Shown: positions 34,136-43,163 of the stretch, one piece after another | Position numbering within the stretch: position 1 is the stretch's first letter | How the letters are laid out: the number at the start of each line of letters is the position of its first letter | From: UBA1723 sp045642085 | GTDB lineage: Bacteria; Bacteroidota; Bacteroidia; Bacteroidales; Paludibacteraceae | Assembly: GCA_045642085.1 (NCBI GenBank) | Contig: JAZUIF010000082.1 | Coordinates: 1-64,000, forward strand | Direction: 5' to 3' | DNA length: 64,000 bases | The notes under the pieces: model-generated | Database searches by the model: none | The model's input: only the letters and a program-made list of their open reading frames with translations | What the model was told of the DNA's origin: nothing | Made by a program: the position numbers and the translations under genes

Positions 34136-36364
34136 TTATTTCTCGTTTTCAATTCGGTTCACAGATTTCATTCCGTGGACTTTCAACAGATTCAAACATA
34201 GATTGTTAAGGTCTTCAACGTCGTGGATATAAAGTGTGATACATCCGTCGAAGATTCCATCTTTGGTATCGATGTTGATCTTTGTCATATTGATCTCGTT
34301 CTCCTCGCTGATGACGTTAAGTATTTTGCTCAATACTCCTTGTGAATCGATTCCGTTGATTCGGATTGTGGCTGGGAACGAAAGAACTTTGTGAGTCTCC
34401 CAAACGGCAGAAACGATATTTTCTCCGTGGTTGCTCTTTAGTTTCATCGCCACCGGACACTGACACTTATGCACCACGAATTTGTTTTCACCTTCCATGA
34501 ATCCAAGGATGTCGTCTCCTGGAATTGGTTGGCAACACTCTGCGATACGGTAGTTTTTAGTGCTCTCTGTTAGTGTCAAAACCTTTGATTTTGAAGTAGT
34601 TGCTTCAGTGCCTGCTTCTTTCTTATTGCTGCTTCCAAACTGTAATTTCCAGAATTTCATCCATTTGCTTTCAGCTTTTGCCTTAAAGAACAGTTTTGGA
34701 ATCTCAGCAAGAGCAATCTGTGCTTTACCGATAGCGTAGAACAACTCCTCTTTCTTTGTTTTACCGTAATGTTCAAGCATGTGGTTGAGAAGGTCACGAG
34801 ACAAAGACTGTCCGTGGCTGTCGAGCAACTCCTTCAAGTCGTTCTCACCTTTAGTCATGATATTGCGGTATTCCTTCTTGAAAAGACTACGGATTTTGGT
34901 TCTGGCTCTTGCTGTCTTCACAAAATCAATCCAGTCTTCAGACGGACTCTGCTTCTTACTTGTAAGGATCTCCACCTGGTCGCCTGAATTAAGCACATAG
35001 CTCAACGGCTCAAGTTTATGGTTTACCTTGGCTCCGATGCAGGTAGTTCCGACGTCGGTATGTAAAAGGAATGCGAAATCGAGCACCGTCGAACCTTGAG
35101 GCATGGTCTTGATATCGCCATTAGGAGTGAAGACGAAGATTTCTGACGCGAAAAGATTAAGTTTGAATGTGTCGAGGAAGTCGATAGCGTTTGGCTCAGG
35201 ATTCTCAAGAAGTTCCTTGATTGTCTGTAGCCATTTCTCCAATTCAGAATCGTCTTTCTCACCAGTCTTATATTTCCAGTGTGCGGCAAATCCCTTTTCT
35301 GCGATATCATCCATACGACGTGAACGGATCTGCACCTCAACCCATTGTCCAAGAGGACCCATTACAGTGACATGTAGAGCCTCATAACCATTCGCTCTTG
35401 GTGTGCTCACCCAGTCGCGGATACGGTCAGGGTGTGGCTTGTATTGGTCGGTGACAGCAGAATATATCTCCCAACAAAGTTTCTTCTCCGACTGGTTTTC
35501 ATCGGCGTCGAAAATGATACGTAGGGCCAAAAGGTCGTAAACCTCCTCAAACGGGATATTTTTTTTCTGCATCTTTCTCCAGATAGAGTAGACACTCTTC
35601 ACTCTGGCGTGGATTTCATATTTAAGACCAAGTGCGTCAAGGGATTTAGATATAGGAGCTGCGAATTTCTCAAACAGTTTGTCGCGTTGCTCTTTAGTGT
35701 TGGCTATCTTGGCAGATAGCTCTTCATATTTGTCAGGATGTTCGTATTTAAAGCTTAGGTCTTCAAGTTCCGTCTTAATAGCATAAAGACCAAGACGGTT
35801 AGCCAGAGGAGCATAGATATATTGTGTTTCTCCAGCAATTTTCAATTGCTTAGCCTGAGGCATAGATGCAAGAGTACGCATATTATGCAGACGGTCAGCC
35901 ATTTTGATAAGCACCACTCGGATATCCTCACTCATGGTTAGCAGAAGCTTACGGAAGTTTTCTGCCTGTTTGCTAGCCTGTTCACCGAAGACACCACCTG
36001 AGATTTTAGTCAAACCGTCGACAATCTGAGCAATTTTCTTTCCGAAACGTTCTTCGATATCCTCAACGGTATATTCAGTATCTTCAACAACATCGTGAAG
36101 AAGAGCGGCGCAGATAGAAGTTGAGCCAAGACCAATCTCTTCAGCTACGATTCTTGCCACAGTGATAGGGTGGAGAATATAAGGCTCTCCACTTCTACGT
36201 CGCACACCCTGATGTGCATCCATAGCGAAACGGAATGCCTTGTCGATCAGATCCAATTTCTGGCGATGGGCACTCTTCTTGTAAATCTCCAACATCTCCT
36301 GATATTGGCTCTCTATATATGCGTTTTCGTCTTCGATATTCTGAATATTCTGTGGATTTTCCAT
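34136..36364 (-). CDS. Bifunctional (p)ppGpp synthetase/hydrolase (Rel/SpoT type)
   Basis: 742 residues with the full long-RSH layout. The HD hydrolase domain (about 30-200) has AALLHDVVEDTEYT with its intact HD and ED. The synthetase domain (about 230-370) has YDLLALRIIF and NGYEALHVTVMGP, then EVQIRSRRMDDIAEKG. The TGS domain (about 405-470) starts IFVFTPNGDIKTMPQGS, then come the helical and zinc-finger-like parts with CCQPIPGDDILGF, and an ACT domain at about 670-735. Both enzyme sites look intact, so the protein can make and destroy the alarmone (p)ppGpp. A -7 box TATATTTG lies 21 bases upstream of the ATG. Confidence 0.94.
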   Translation of the reverse strand: MENPQNIQNIEDENAYIESQYQEMLEIYKKSAHRQKLDLIDKAFRFAMDAHQGVRRRSGEPYILHPITVARIVAEEIGLGSTSICAALLHDVVEDTEYTVEDIEERFGKKIAQIVDGLTKISGGVFGEQASKQAENFRKLLLTMSEDIRVVLIKMADRLHNMRTLASMPQAKQLKIAGETQYIYAPLANRLGLYAIKTELEDLSFKYEHPDKYEELSAKIANTKEQRDKLFEKFAAPISKSLDALGLKYEIHARVKSVYSIWRKMQKKNIPFEEVYDLLALRIIFDADENQSEKKLCWEIYSAVTDQYKPHPDRIRDWVSTPRANGYEALHVTVMGPLGQWVEVQIRSRRMDDIAEKGFAAHWKYKTGEKDDSELEKWLQTIKELLENPEPNAIDFLDTFKLNLFASEIFVFTPNGDIKTMPQGSTVLDFAFLLHTDVGTTCIGAKVNHKLEPLSYVLNSGDQVEILTSKKQSPSEDWIDFVKTARARTKIRSLFKKEYRNIMTKGENDLKELLDSHGQSLSRDLLNHMLEHYGKTKKEELFYAIGKAQIALAEIPKLFFKAKAESKWMKFWKLQFGSSNKKEAGTEATTSKSKVLTLTESTKNYRIAECCQPIPGDDILGFMEGENKFVVHKCQCPVAMKLKSNHGENIVSAVWETHKVLSFPATIRINGIDSQGVLSKILNVISEENEINMTKINIDTKDGIFDGCITLYIHDVEDLNNLCLNLLKVHGMKSVNRIENEK

Positions 36365-36384
36365 ATCAATCTCCTTTTATATAG

Positions 36385-36392
36385 CAAATATA
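36385..36392 (-). promoter_or_regulatory. -7 promoter box of the rel-ispG operon
   Basis: Minus-strand TATATTTG, 21 bases before the ATG; no clear -33 element. Confidence 0.45.
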
Positions 36393-36493
36393 ATTTATAT
36401 GGATTGAATTAAAAAATTATAAGTGCAAAATATGATATGATAGAAATCCATTATACCCATTTTTGTGTATTGCCCCATACCTGACTGGTAAAG

Positions 36494-36501
36494 TAATTTT
36501 G
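36494..36501 (+). promoter_or_regulatory. -7 promoter box of the porin-imelysin operon
   Basis: TAATTTTG, 23 bases before the ATG of the porin gene; a TTG at 36470-36472 is at a plausible -33 distance. Confidence 0.5.
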
Positions 36502-36524
36502 CAGTCGAAATTAAATAATCAACT

Positions 36525-37919
36525 ATGGTCAGAAAACTTACACTGTCTCTAATGTCTCTTTCTGTTTTTGCATTGGCTAATGCGCAGGAGGTGGATGGTG
36601 TTTCGGGGGCAACAAGACATGTCCCAGATTCGGTGCAGTCTAATAAATTACTTTCTGCTTTGTCTCGTCTTTCTTTTGGAGGATATGGTGAAGCGGTGAT
36701 GTCAAGAAATTTCTATAGCCAGAGTTTTAATCGTTATAATGCTCCTGAGCGTTACAGTGAAGATGAAAGCCACGGAAGATTTGATTTACCTCACGTAACA
36801 TTCAATATTGGCTATGATTTTGGTAGAGGGTGGTCTTTGGGTTCTGAGATTGAGTTTGAACATGGAGGACCTGAAACTGCTGTTGAGATAGAGGCAGAGG
36901 AATCAGGTGAATATGAGGCTGAGACAGAGAAGGGTGGTGAGGTAGCACTCGAACAGTTCTGGATCAATAAGGCTTTTGCAGACGGTAAGTTTAATATCAA
37001 AGCAGGTGAGATTATTGTTCCTGTTGGCTATTCCAACGCTCATCATGAACCGTTGAATTTCTTCACTTGTTACCGTCCAGAAGGTGAGTCGACGATTCTG
37101 CCAAACACTTGGCATCAGGTTGGTCTTTCACTTTGGGGACGTACCAAAAAATGGCGATATGAGGCTCAATTTCTCTCTGGATTAAATTCTGAAAGTTTCA
37201 CGGCAGAGAAATTCGTTCATCAAGGAGCAACGAGTCCATACGAATTTAAGGTGGCTAATTGTTATGCTGCGGCAGGACGAGTGGATAACTACTCTGTAGA
37301 TGGGTTGAGACTTGCGTTGAGTGGATATATCGGAAATACATTCCGCAACTCAATTAAAACTCCCGGATCTTCCTACGATGATGTAGACGGAACGTTGCGA
37401 ATCATTGCCGCTGATTTTGAATTGAAGCGTCGCAACTGGATTGTGAGAGGAAATATTGATTATGCTCATCTCGACGACGCTGATAGAATCTCAGAATACA
37501 ATAAGGCTAATTCCACTCACCACAAGTATCAGGATGGTAATCCATTCCACAATACAAATATTGGAGAGAAAGCAATGTCGTATAGCTTTGAGGCAGGATA
37601 TGATCTGTTTTCACATAGCGAGAAAATCAATCATAAACAGAAATTTTACTTGTTCGGACGTTTTGAACATTACAACACTATGGCTGCTGGCACGTATAAA
37701 AGCCAATACAAATATTGTGCACCATATCGATGGACTGTCGGTGTTAACTATCATCCAATAAAACAGATTGTGGTTAAAGCTGAGTATGCCTACCGGTATT
37801 TCGTGAAGCCAAACAACAATGGCCTAAACTCAGATAGTCCGTTGTATATACAGCCTTACAATAATGAACCAAGCTTAAATCTTAGTGTGGCTTACCAAGC
37901 GTGGTTTTTGAAGAATTAA
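36525..37919 (+). CDS. Outer-membrane porin (phosphate-selective porin O/P-like)
   Basis: 464 residues with signal peptide cleaved after ALANAQ. The mature protein is a beta-barrel: alternating aromatic strands such as LSFGGYGEAVMSRNFY, PHVTFNIGYDFGRGWSLGSEIEFEHGG, FNIKAGEIIVPVGYSN, HQVGLSLWGR and WIVRGNIDYAHL, with a final strand ending in a hydrophobic residue pattern. An acidic Glu-rich loop (VEIEAEESGEYEAETEKGGE) interrupts one strand and could face outward and bind metal. The opening SFGGYGE and the ILPNTWHQVG stretch fit the porin O/P group. It heads a four-gene unit with an imelysin, a di-haem protein and a haem lyase, so iron or haem-linked uptake is more likely than phosphate. Confidence 0.8.
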   Translation: MVRKLTLSLMSLSVFALANAQEVDGVSGATRHVPDSVQSNKLLSALSRLSFGGYGEAVMSRNFYSQSFNRYNAPERYSEDESHGRFDLPHVTFNIGYDFGRGWSLGSEIEFEHGGPETAVEIEAEESGEYEAETEKGGEVALEQFWINKAFADGKFNIKAGEIIVPVGYSNAHHEPLNFFTCYRPEGESTILPNTWHQVGLSLWGRTKKWRYEAQFLSGLNSESFTAEKFVHQGATSPYEFKVANCYAAAGRVDNYSVDGLRLALSGYIGNTFRNSIKTPGSSYDDVDGTLRIIAADFELKRRNWIVRGNIDYAHLDDADRISEYNKANSTHHKYQDGNPFHNTNIGEKAMSYSFEAGYDLFSHSEKINHKQKFYLFGRFEHYNTMAAGTYKSQYKYCAPYRWTVGVNYHPIKQIVVKAEYAYRYFVKPNNNGLNSDSPLYIQPYNNEPSLNLSVAYQAWFLKN

Positions 37920-37943
37920 TAGTTGATAATTAATAGTTAATAG
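37916..37943. repeat. Heptamer tandem array TTAATAG
   Basis: Four 7-base units, TTAATAG, TTGATAA, TTAATAG, TTAATAG, beginning in the stop codon of the porin gene and ending 2 bases before the ATG of the imelysin gene. It fills the whole spacer, so the number of units sets the distance between the two genes. Confidence 0.7.
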
Positions 37944-37945
37944 TT

Positions 37946-39151
37946 ATGAAATATGAATTTAAGTTTAAGAGTTTCTCTAAAACTCTTATGATGGGTGTGA
38001 TGATGTGTGGTGCATTGGCTTCATGCGATGATGAGGATGAGGTTAATACTTCTGTTGTGGCAGGAACACAAGAGGCTCTTAATGCGGCATGTGCTCAGTG
38101 GAAGATCGCTCGTGCTGATTGGGAGAACACAGAGGCTTTTTTGTTCGGTGCGGCAGACGAGTATTCTATCGATCCACACACTGATACATGGCCAGTGGAT
38201 CAGGCTGCTCTTGCTAATGTGTTGCGTGACAATAGCATCATGTCGGACATTGACAATAAGGTAAAGCAACTTAATTCCGGTTTGCTTGGTTATCATGGTA
38301 TTGAGTATGTCCTTTTCCGTGAAGGAGAACCAAGGAAGATAGACCAACTTACTGAACTTGAATACAATTATGTGTGTGCTGTGGCTAAGGATCTTTACCA
38401 GGCAACTTGTGTTTTGCAGACAACATGGGAAGGATCAAAGAGTGGCACTCGTTATAATGAGACAATCAACTATTTGAAATCACACAATTCACTTGACGAT
38501 GATGGTAATGTGACAAGTGACGGTTTGAACTACAAAAATTTCGGCTCTGAGTTTAAGAACACTCCGTCTTCTGATTATGAAAGTGCACTTGATGCAACAA
38601 TTCAGATTATTGAGGGTGCAAGAGACATTATCAGTGAGGTGAGTGGATCAAAGATTGGTTTGCCATGGTCTGGTCAGGACGACTCTTATATTGAATCACC
38701 TTACGCATACAATTCAGTGGTTGATTTTTATGATAATATCATAAGTTGCAAGAACGCACTTTACGGTTCTGTTGCTGCGACACAACCCAATGATAATTCT
38801 CTTATCTACTTCTGCTTGAATGCTGGTAATCCTACTTTGAAGTCTCAGGCTGAGGCTGTACAGTCGGCTTTAGAAAATGCATTAGATAAGATCAACAACA
38901 TGAAAAGACCTTTTGCATTGAATTATACAGACGCATCAGCAAAGACAGCTATGGATGCTTTGGATCAGTTGGATGAAACTCTTGAGTCTATGGAGTCGAC
39001 ATTGATGACATACGCTGGTAATCAGACTGTTGAAAGTCAGTGTAAGGTGATTAATGCTAACTATGTAGATAATGTGGTAGTTAAGACATACACGTCGCTT
39101 TGCGATAATGCAGAGAAATTATACAATGCAATCAAGTCGATTAAGAAGTAA
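37946..39151 (+). CDS. Imelysin-family lipoprotein
   Basis: 401 residues. Signal and lipobox cysteine in GALASCDDEDEV; the acidic run after the cysteine points to surface display. The mature part is all helical, with the family motif GxHxxE in LLGYHGIEYVLF and the helical repeats of the imelysin (M75) fold, including a second half at about 220-400. Imelysin-like proteins are not proven peptidases; they are linked with periplasmic or surface iron uptake (EfeO-like, IrpA). The next gene begins on the last base of this stop codon, so translation is coupled to the di-haem protein. Confidence 0.88.
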   Translation: MKYEFKFKSFSKTLMMGVMMCGALASCDDEDEVNTSVVAGTQEALNAACAQWKIARADWENTEAFLFGAADEYSIDPHTDTWPVDQAALANVLRDNSIMSDIDNKVKQLNSGLLGYHGIEYVLFREGEPRKIDQLTELEYNYVCAVAKDLYQATCVLQTTWEGSKSGTRYNETINYLKSHNSLDDDGNVTSDGLNYKNFGSEFKNTPSSDYESALDATIQIIEGARDIISEVSGSKIGLPWSGQDDSYIESPYAYNSVVDFYDNIISCKNALYGSVAATQPNDNSLIYFCLNAGNPTLKSQAEAVQSALENALDKINNMKRPFALNYTDASAKTAMDALDQLDETLESMESTLMTYAGNQTVESQCKVINANYVDNVVVKTYTSLCDNAEKLYNAIKSIKK

Positions 39152-40836
39152 TGAAGTACGGTTTTTTGAATTATTTTATGGTGATGGTCGCTGTTACAGC
39201 GGCCTCATCTTGTAAGGACGAGGTAGAAGATGAACCTCTTTCATGGGAGATTGGAGAGGGTGAAGAGTTCAACTATCCTGAGGATTATTATGCTGGTGGT
39301 AAGTTAGGCACTACAAGCAATAATTCTTCTACTGCCTATAAACAGCCTACTTTAGCCGTGAAGAATGCAGGTATGATTACAGCATTCAACGAAGGTGAAT
39401 ATCTTTTTGAGAAGGATTTCAATACTAATGGCGACGGTGCGTTTCACGGACTTGGACCAGTGTATGTTCGTCCTGGTTGTTTGTATTGTCATCCTGGTTA
39501 TGGACACGGAGCACGTCAGAATTCATACTCTGCCAATCAGCAACGCAATGGTTATCTGCTCGTTATTTACGATAAGCAGACTGATGCCTATATTCAGTCG
39601 GTGGCTGGTATGCCACAAACGGGCGCTGTGAAACCGTTTAAGGCTCCGATTGATGATAGCCAAATCCAGATTGTATGGAATCCGTATATTGATGAGTGGG
39701 GAAATAAGTTCGACGACGGAGAATCCTATAATCTTACTTATCCAGACGTCATTATACCTGCGTCTGCTTATTATGCTCCGATTATTGTAAAGCGTAATGG
39801 AGAAGACGTGGAGATTTCTGCAGCTGAGTATGATGCTAATATTGGAATTCGCCTTGAGTCGACAATCGGTATCTATGGCACAGGTCTTCTTGATGCTATC
39901 AGAGATGAGGATATCACTAAACAATGGCAGGCAGAGTCGCCATACGTCACTCTAAATCCTGCAATGTGGGATCAAGGTGCAAATACTTGGAAGAGTTATT
40001 ATAGCAATTCAAAGCAGGGCGACGGTACTAAATACGTACGTCGATTCACTTACGCTATGAGCCGTGGTCCACTGTTGGATGCTGCAGGTGCGAATGCAAT
40101 TTGGAATATCACCAATGTGACTCGTCCAGACCGTCGTTACCATTATCTTGACCTTGCTGGTAAGTATTACGCTGAGAAATCTTCACAAGATCCGGATGTT
40201 CAGGCTGGTTTTGCTGACTATATAGCAATGGTTGATCCCGATAAAAAACATCCTGAGTGGCATACAGACGATGTGGCAAGCAATATCAAAACTTATTTGA
40301 CAAGTCAGAGTCTTGATGCTGAGATGACAAACTCTCAATACAAGAATTTTATGATTTGGCATCGTGGACTTGCTGTCCCAGCTGCACGAAACACCACTAC
40401 TGAGGATTTCAAGGCAGGAAAGCAACTCTTTACCGAATTAGGCTGTGCACAGTGTCATCGTCCATCGTGGACAACAGGTGATGATGCAATTCAAGATCCA
40501 AACAAGTTGTTCGACGACGCTGATATGCCTCACTATCCAAACCAGAAGATTTGGCCTTACACAGATATGGTACAGCACCGTCTTTTCATGAAAAACGATA
40601 TCCGTACAGGTTGGTGCCGCACAACTCCTCTTTGGGGACGTGGATTGGCAAGCAAATGTGGATCTGGTGTAGAAAGAATGCACGACTGCCGTGCGAACAA
40701 TGTCGTTGAGGCTATCATGTGGCATGGCTGCACAAGTGAAGGCGGAACGAGTGATGCTTACGAGACTGTTGTGAAATTCAGAAAGTTGAATAAGACACAA
40801 CGTGATCAGCTTGTTTATTTCATTGAATCTATATGA
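39151..40836 (+). CDS. Di-haem oxidoreductase-like lipoprotein (DUF1111 type)
   Basis: 561 residues. Lipobox cysteine 21 (AASSCKDEVEDE) is again followed by acidic residues. Two CxxCH haem-binding motifs are present: CLYCH (110-114) and CAQCH (432-436). Around them are GAFHGLGPVYVRPG, GLLDAIRDEDI and LWGRGLASKCG, which follow the DUF1111 or thiol-oxidoreductase pattern seen beside imelysins in iron-regulated operons. Haem c must be attached outside the inner membrane, and the next gene encodes a haem lyase, which overlaps by 4 bases (ATGA). The chemistry is unknown; a role in iron redox conversion at the surface is my inference. Confidence 0.85.
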   Translation: MKYGFLNYFMVMVAVTAASSCKDEVEDEPLSWEIGEGEEFNYPEDYYAGGKLGTTSNNSSTAYKQPTLAVKNAGMITAFNEGEYLFEKDFNTNGDGAFHGLGPVYVRPGCLYCHPGYGHGARQNSYSANQQRNGYLLVIYDKQTDAYIQSVAGMPQTGAVKPFKAPIDDSQIQIVWNPYIDEWGNKFDDGESYNLTYPDVIIPASAYYAPIIVKRNGEDVEISAAEYDANIGIRLESTIGIYGTGLLDAIRDEDITKQWQAESPYVTLNPAMWDQGANTWKSYYSNSKQGDGTKYVRRFTYAMSRGPLLDAAGANAIWNITNVTRPDRRYHYLDLAGKYYAEKSSQDPDVQAGFADYIAMVDPDKKHPEWHTDDVASNIKTYLTSQSLDAEMTNSQYKNFMIWHRGLAVPAARNTTTEDFKAGKQLFTELGCAQCHRPSWTTGDDAIQDPNKLFDDADMPHYPNQKIWPYTDMVQHRLFMKNDIRTGWCRTTPLWGRGLASKCGSGVERMHDCRANNVVEAIMWHGCTSEGGTSDAYETVVKFRKLNKTQRDQLVYFIESI

Positions 40837-43070
40837 TATTCTCTTGTCATAATAATAAAGTTTTAATTTATATCCTATACACACTTCTCATAGTGTGTAT
40901 GGGATTTGCTACGTTTGTAGAGAAAGTTCATGGCTCAGATTTTGTAGGAGACAATATCTATGGCTCATGGTGGTTTGTCAGTTTATGGGCACTCTTGGCA
41001 TTCGTGTCTTTGTTTGTGTTAGTGGACAAAAAGGTGCATAAACGTATTGCAGTGATGCTTCTGCACGTTTCTTTCATGATTATATTGCTAGGAGCATTCG
41101 TTACTCATATGACATCTGAAAGTGGAACCATACATTTAAGAAAAAATACAGATGTGATGAGTTTTACGAATGAAAATGGCATTGATTGTAATTTACCTTT
41201 TACAATGACTATGACAGATTTCGAGATTCTATATTATCCAGGTACAAATGCCATTATGGATTATCGTTGTGACGTGTCGGTAAAAAATGAAGAAATTACA
41301 AAACAAATTTCTGTGTCTATGAATAATATTGGAAAAGTATCAGGTTATCGTTTCTATCAATCTTCTTATGATTCCGATTTGGATGGTTCACAAATGTTGG
41401 TTGCTTACGATCCTTATGGGATAGTAATTTCCTATTTCGGTTATCTAACGTTGTTTGTTAGTTTTATGTGGACTTTGTTTTCAAAGCATACACGAATTAG
41501 AGAGCTGTATCGTAAAGCGACAATGCCTTTGCTTTTGCTGATAGTCTTATTATGCCCATTCAATCTGAGGGCAGCTGGTTTTGAAACTCACCGAAACGGT
41601 GATGAAACAAATCTGCAAAGAGAAATCACTCCAGTTAATAAAGAAATCGCCGATGAATTGGGAAAAATTGCTGTGCTTTACAATGGAAGAATCTGTCCAT
41701 TGAATACTGCAGCTACAGAGTTTGTGACCAAACTTAGTGGAAAAAGTTCGTGGGATGGATATTCTGCTAATGAAATATTTCTTGGTTGGATGATTTATTA
41801 TACGCAATGGGAGACTCAGAAAATTATAAAAGTTAAAAGTGGTGAGGTTCAAAAAATTTTGGGGATTGAAGGAAAGTGGGCGTCTGTAAGAGATTTCTAT
41901 ACTTCTGACCATAAATACAAATTATCAGGAAAGTCAAATGATTCTGAAATACCCGTTTCATTAAGAAAATCTATTCGTGAAGTCGACGAAAAACTTCAGG
42001 TTGTGTCTATGTTTTACAATAGTGAGATGCTTCATATTTTCCCGTTAACAGTCGACGGAAGAATGGAATGGTATACTCCAGGAAGTACTAAACTGCCGAT
42101 TCATACCCCAGAATCCGAATTCAAGTTTATTAAACATGTGATGGACCAGTTAACACAATGTATTTTAGTCGACGATGAGGCTAAGGCAAAACAGATAATC
42201 GCAAAGATAAAACTTTATCAGAAAGAGAAAGCAGGGGCGTTTATACCATCCACAACCAAATTGAGTATGGAAATCTTTTATAATAAGATACAGAATGCCA
42301 ATTGGATAGTACACGTTTTCTTAACTCTGAGTATCATTTTCTGTTTCTTGTCGCTCACACGAAAACAAAATAGGGTGATAAGTGTAGTTCATAGTTTAAT
42401 AATTGTATTAGGCATGCTATGGCTTACATTATTACTTGGACTTAGATGGTTGGTTAGTGGACATTTGCCTATGAGTAATGGTCCGGAAACTATGCTCTTC
42501 ATGGCTTGGATTACACTTGTGTCCACAATAATTATGATGAAGAAAATACCAGTTGTCAAATCTTTTGGAACTGTGGTGTCTGCTTTCTGTATGCTCGTCT
42601 CTACAATTGCATACGGTTCACCACAGATCACTAATCTAATGCCAGTTTTGCAGTCTCCACTTCTTTCGATACATGTGGCTACCGTGATGATTGCTTATTC
42701 GCTATTTGCAATGGTTACTCTTATTTCCGTATATGGATTGATACTTCATAGAAAGAAGAATGAAGTTGAATTAGAAAGAATGACCGCTTTGTCGACTCTA
42801 ATACTTTATCCTGCAGTCGCATTACTTTCCGTAGGAATCTTTATTGGAGCAATCTGGGCAAATATATCGTGGGGAACATATTGGTCGTGGGATCCTAAAG
42901 AGACATGGGCATTGATTACTCTAATGATTTATGCAGTGCCTCTTCATAAAAGTTTTATGCCGTCATCACAAATTGGACATCATCTTTATATCTTAATCTC
43001 ATTTCTGGCAGTTTTGATGACCTATTTTGGAGTGAATTATTTTCTTCCTGGTATGCATTCTTACGCTTGA
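40833..43070 (+). CDS. ccsBA: Cytochrome c synthase, CcsBA (ResB-CcsA) fusion
   Basis: 745 residues. The N-terminal ResB/CcsB half has spans at about 10-30, 45-65 and 75-92, an exported loop, and a span near 195-215 followed by a large exported region. The C-terminal CcsA half (about 490-745) is polytopic and carries the WWD haem-handling motif in WGTYWSWDPKETWALI, with conserved His in LSIHVATVMIAY and AVPLHKSF. System II enzymes carry haem across the inner membrane and attach it to CxxCH motifs. Its place directly after a gene with two CxxCH motifs suggests a dedicated supply of haem c for that protein. Confidence 0.9.
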   Translation: MIFSCHNNKVLIYILYTLLIVCMGFATFVEKVHGSDFVGDNIYGSWWFVSLWALLAFVSLFVLVDKKVHKRIAVMLLHVSFMIILLGAFVTHMTSESGTIHLRKNTDVMSFTNENGIDCNLPFTMTMTDFEILYYPGTNAIMDYRCDVSVKNEEITKQISVSMNNIGKVSGYRFYQSSYDSDLDGSQMLVAYDPYGIVISYFGYLTLFVSFMWTLFSKHTRIRELYRKATMPLLLLIVLLCPFNLRAAGFETHRNGDETNLQREITPVNKEIADELGKIAVLYNGRICPLNTAATEFVTKLSGKSSWDGYSANEIFLGWMIYYTQWETQKIIKVKSGEVQKILGIEGKWASVRDFYTSDHKYKLSGKSNDSEIPVSLRKSIREVDEKLQVVSMFYNSEMLHIFPLTVDGRMEWYTPGSTKLPIHTPESEFKFIKHVMDQLTQCILVDDEAKAKQIIAKIKLYQKEKAGAFIPSTTKLSMEIFYNKIQNANWIVHVFLTLSIIFCFLSLTRKQNRVISVVHSLIIVLGMLWLTLLLGLRWLVSGHLPMSNGPETMLFMAWITLVSTIIMMKKIPVVKSFGTVVSAFCMLVSTIAYGSPQITNLMPVLQSPLLSIHVATVMIAYSLFAMVTLISVYGLILHRKKNEVELERMTALSTLILYPAVALLSVGIFIGAIWANISWGTYWSWDPKETWALITLMIYAVPLHKSFMPSSQIGHHLYILISFLAVLMTYFGVNYFLPGMHSYA

Positions 43071-43128
43071 TTTTTAGAATATGAGGTCATTTTCTTATAC
43101 AAACGACTTTTAGATGAGTGTTTTTTAT

Positions 43129-43136
43129 TAAATTTG
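43129..43136 (+). promoter_or_regulatory. -7 promoter box of manA
   Basis: TAAATTTG, 28 bases before the ATG at 43164. Confidence 0.5.
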
Positions 43137-43163
43137 TAGCCGCAATGAAAGTTTTTTGATTTG

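Noticed and set aside
34126..34152. Longer N-terminus for IspG
   Set aside because: It would overlap the rel stop; the ATG at 34125 gives the usual start and a 10-base gap.
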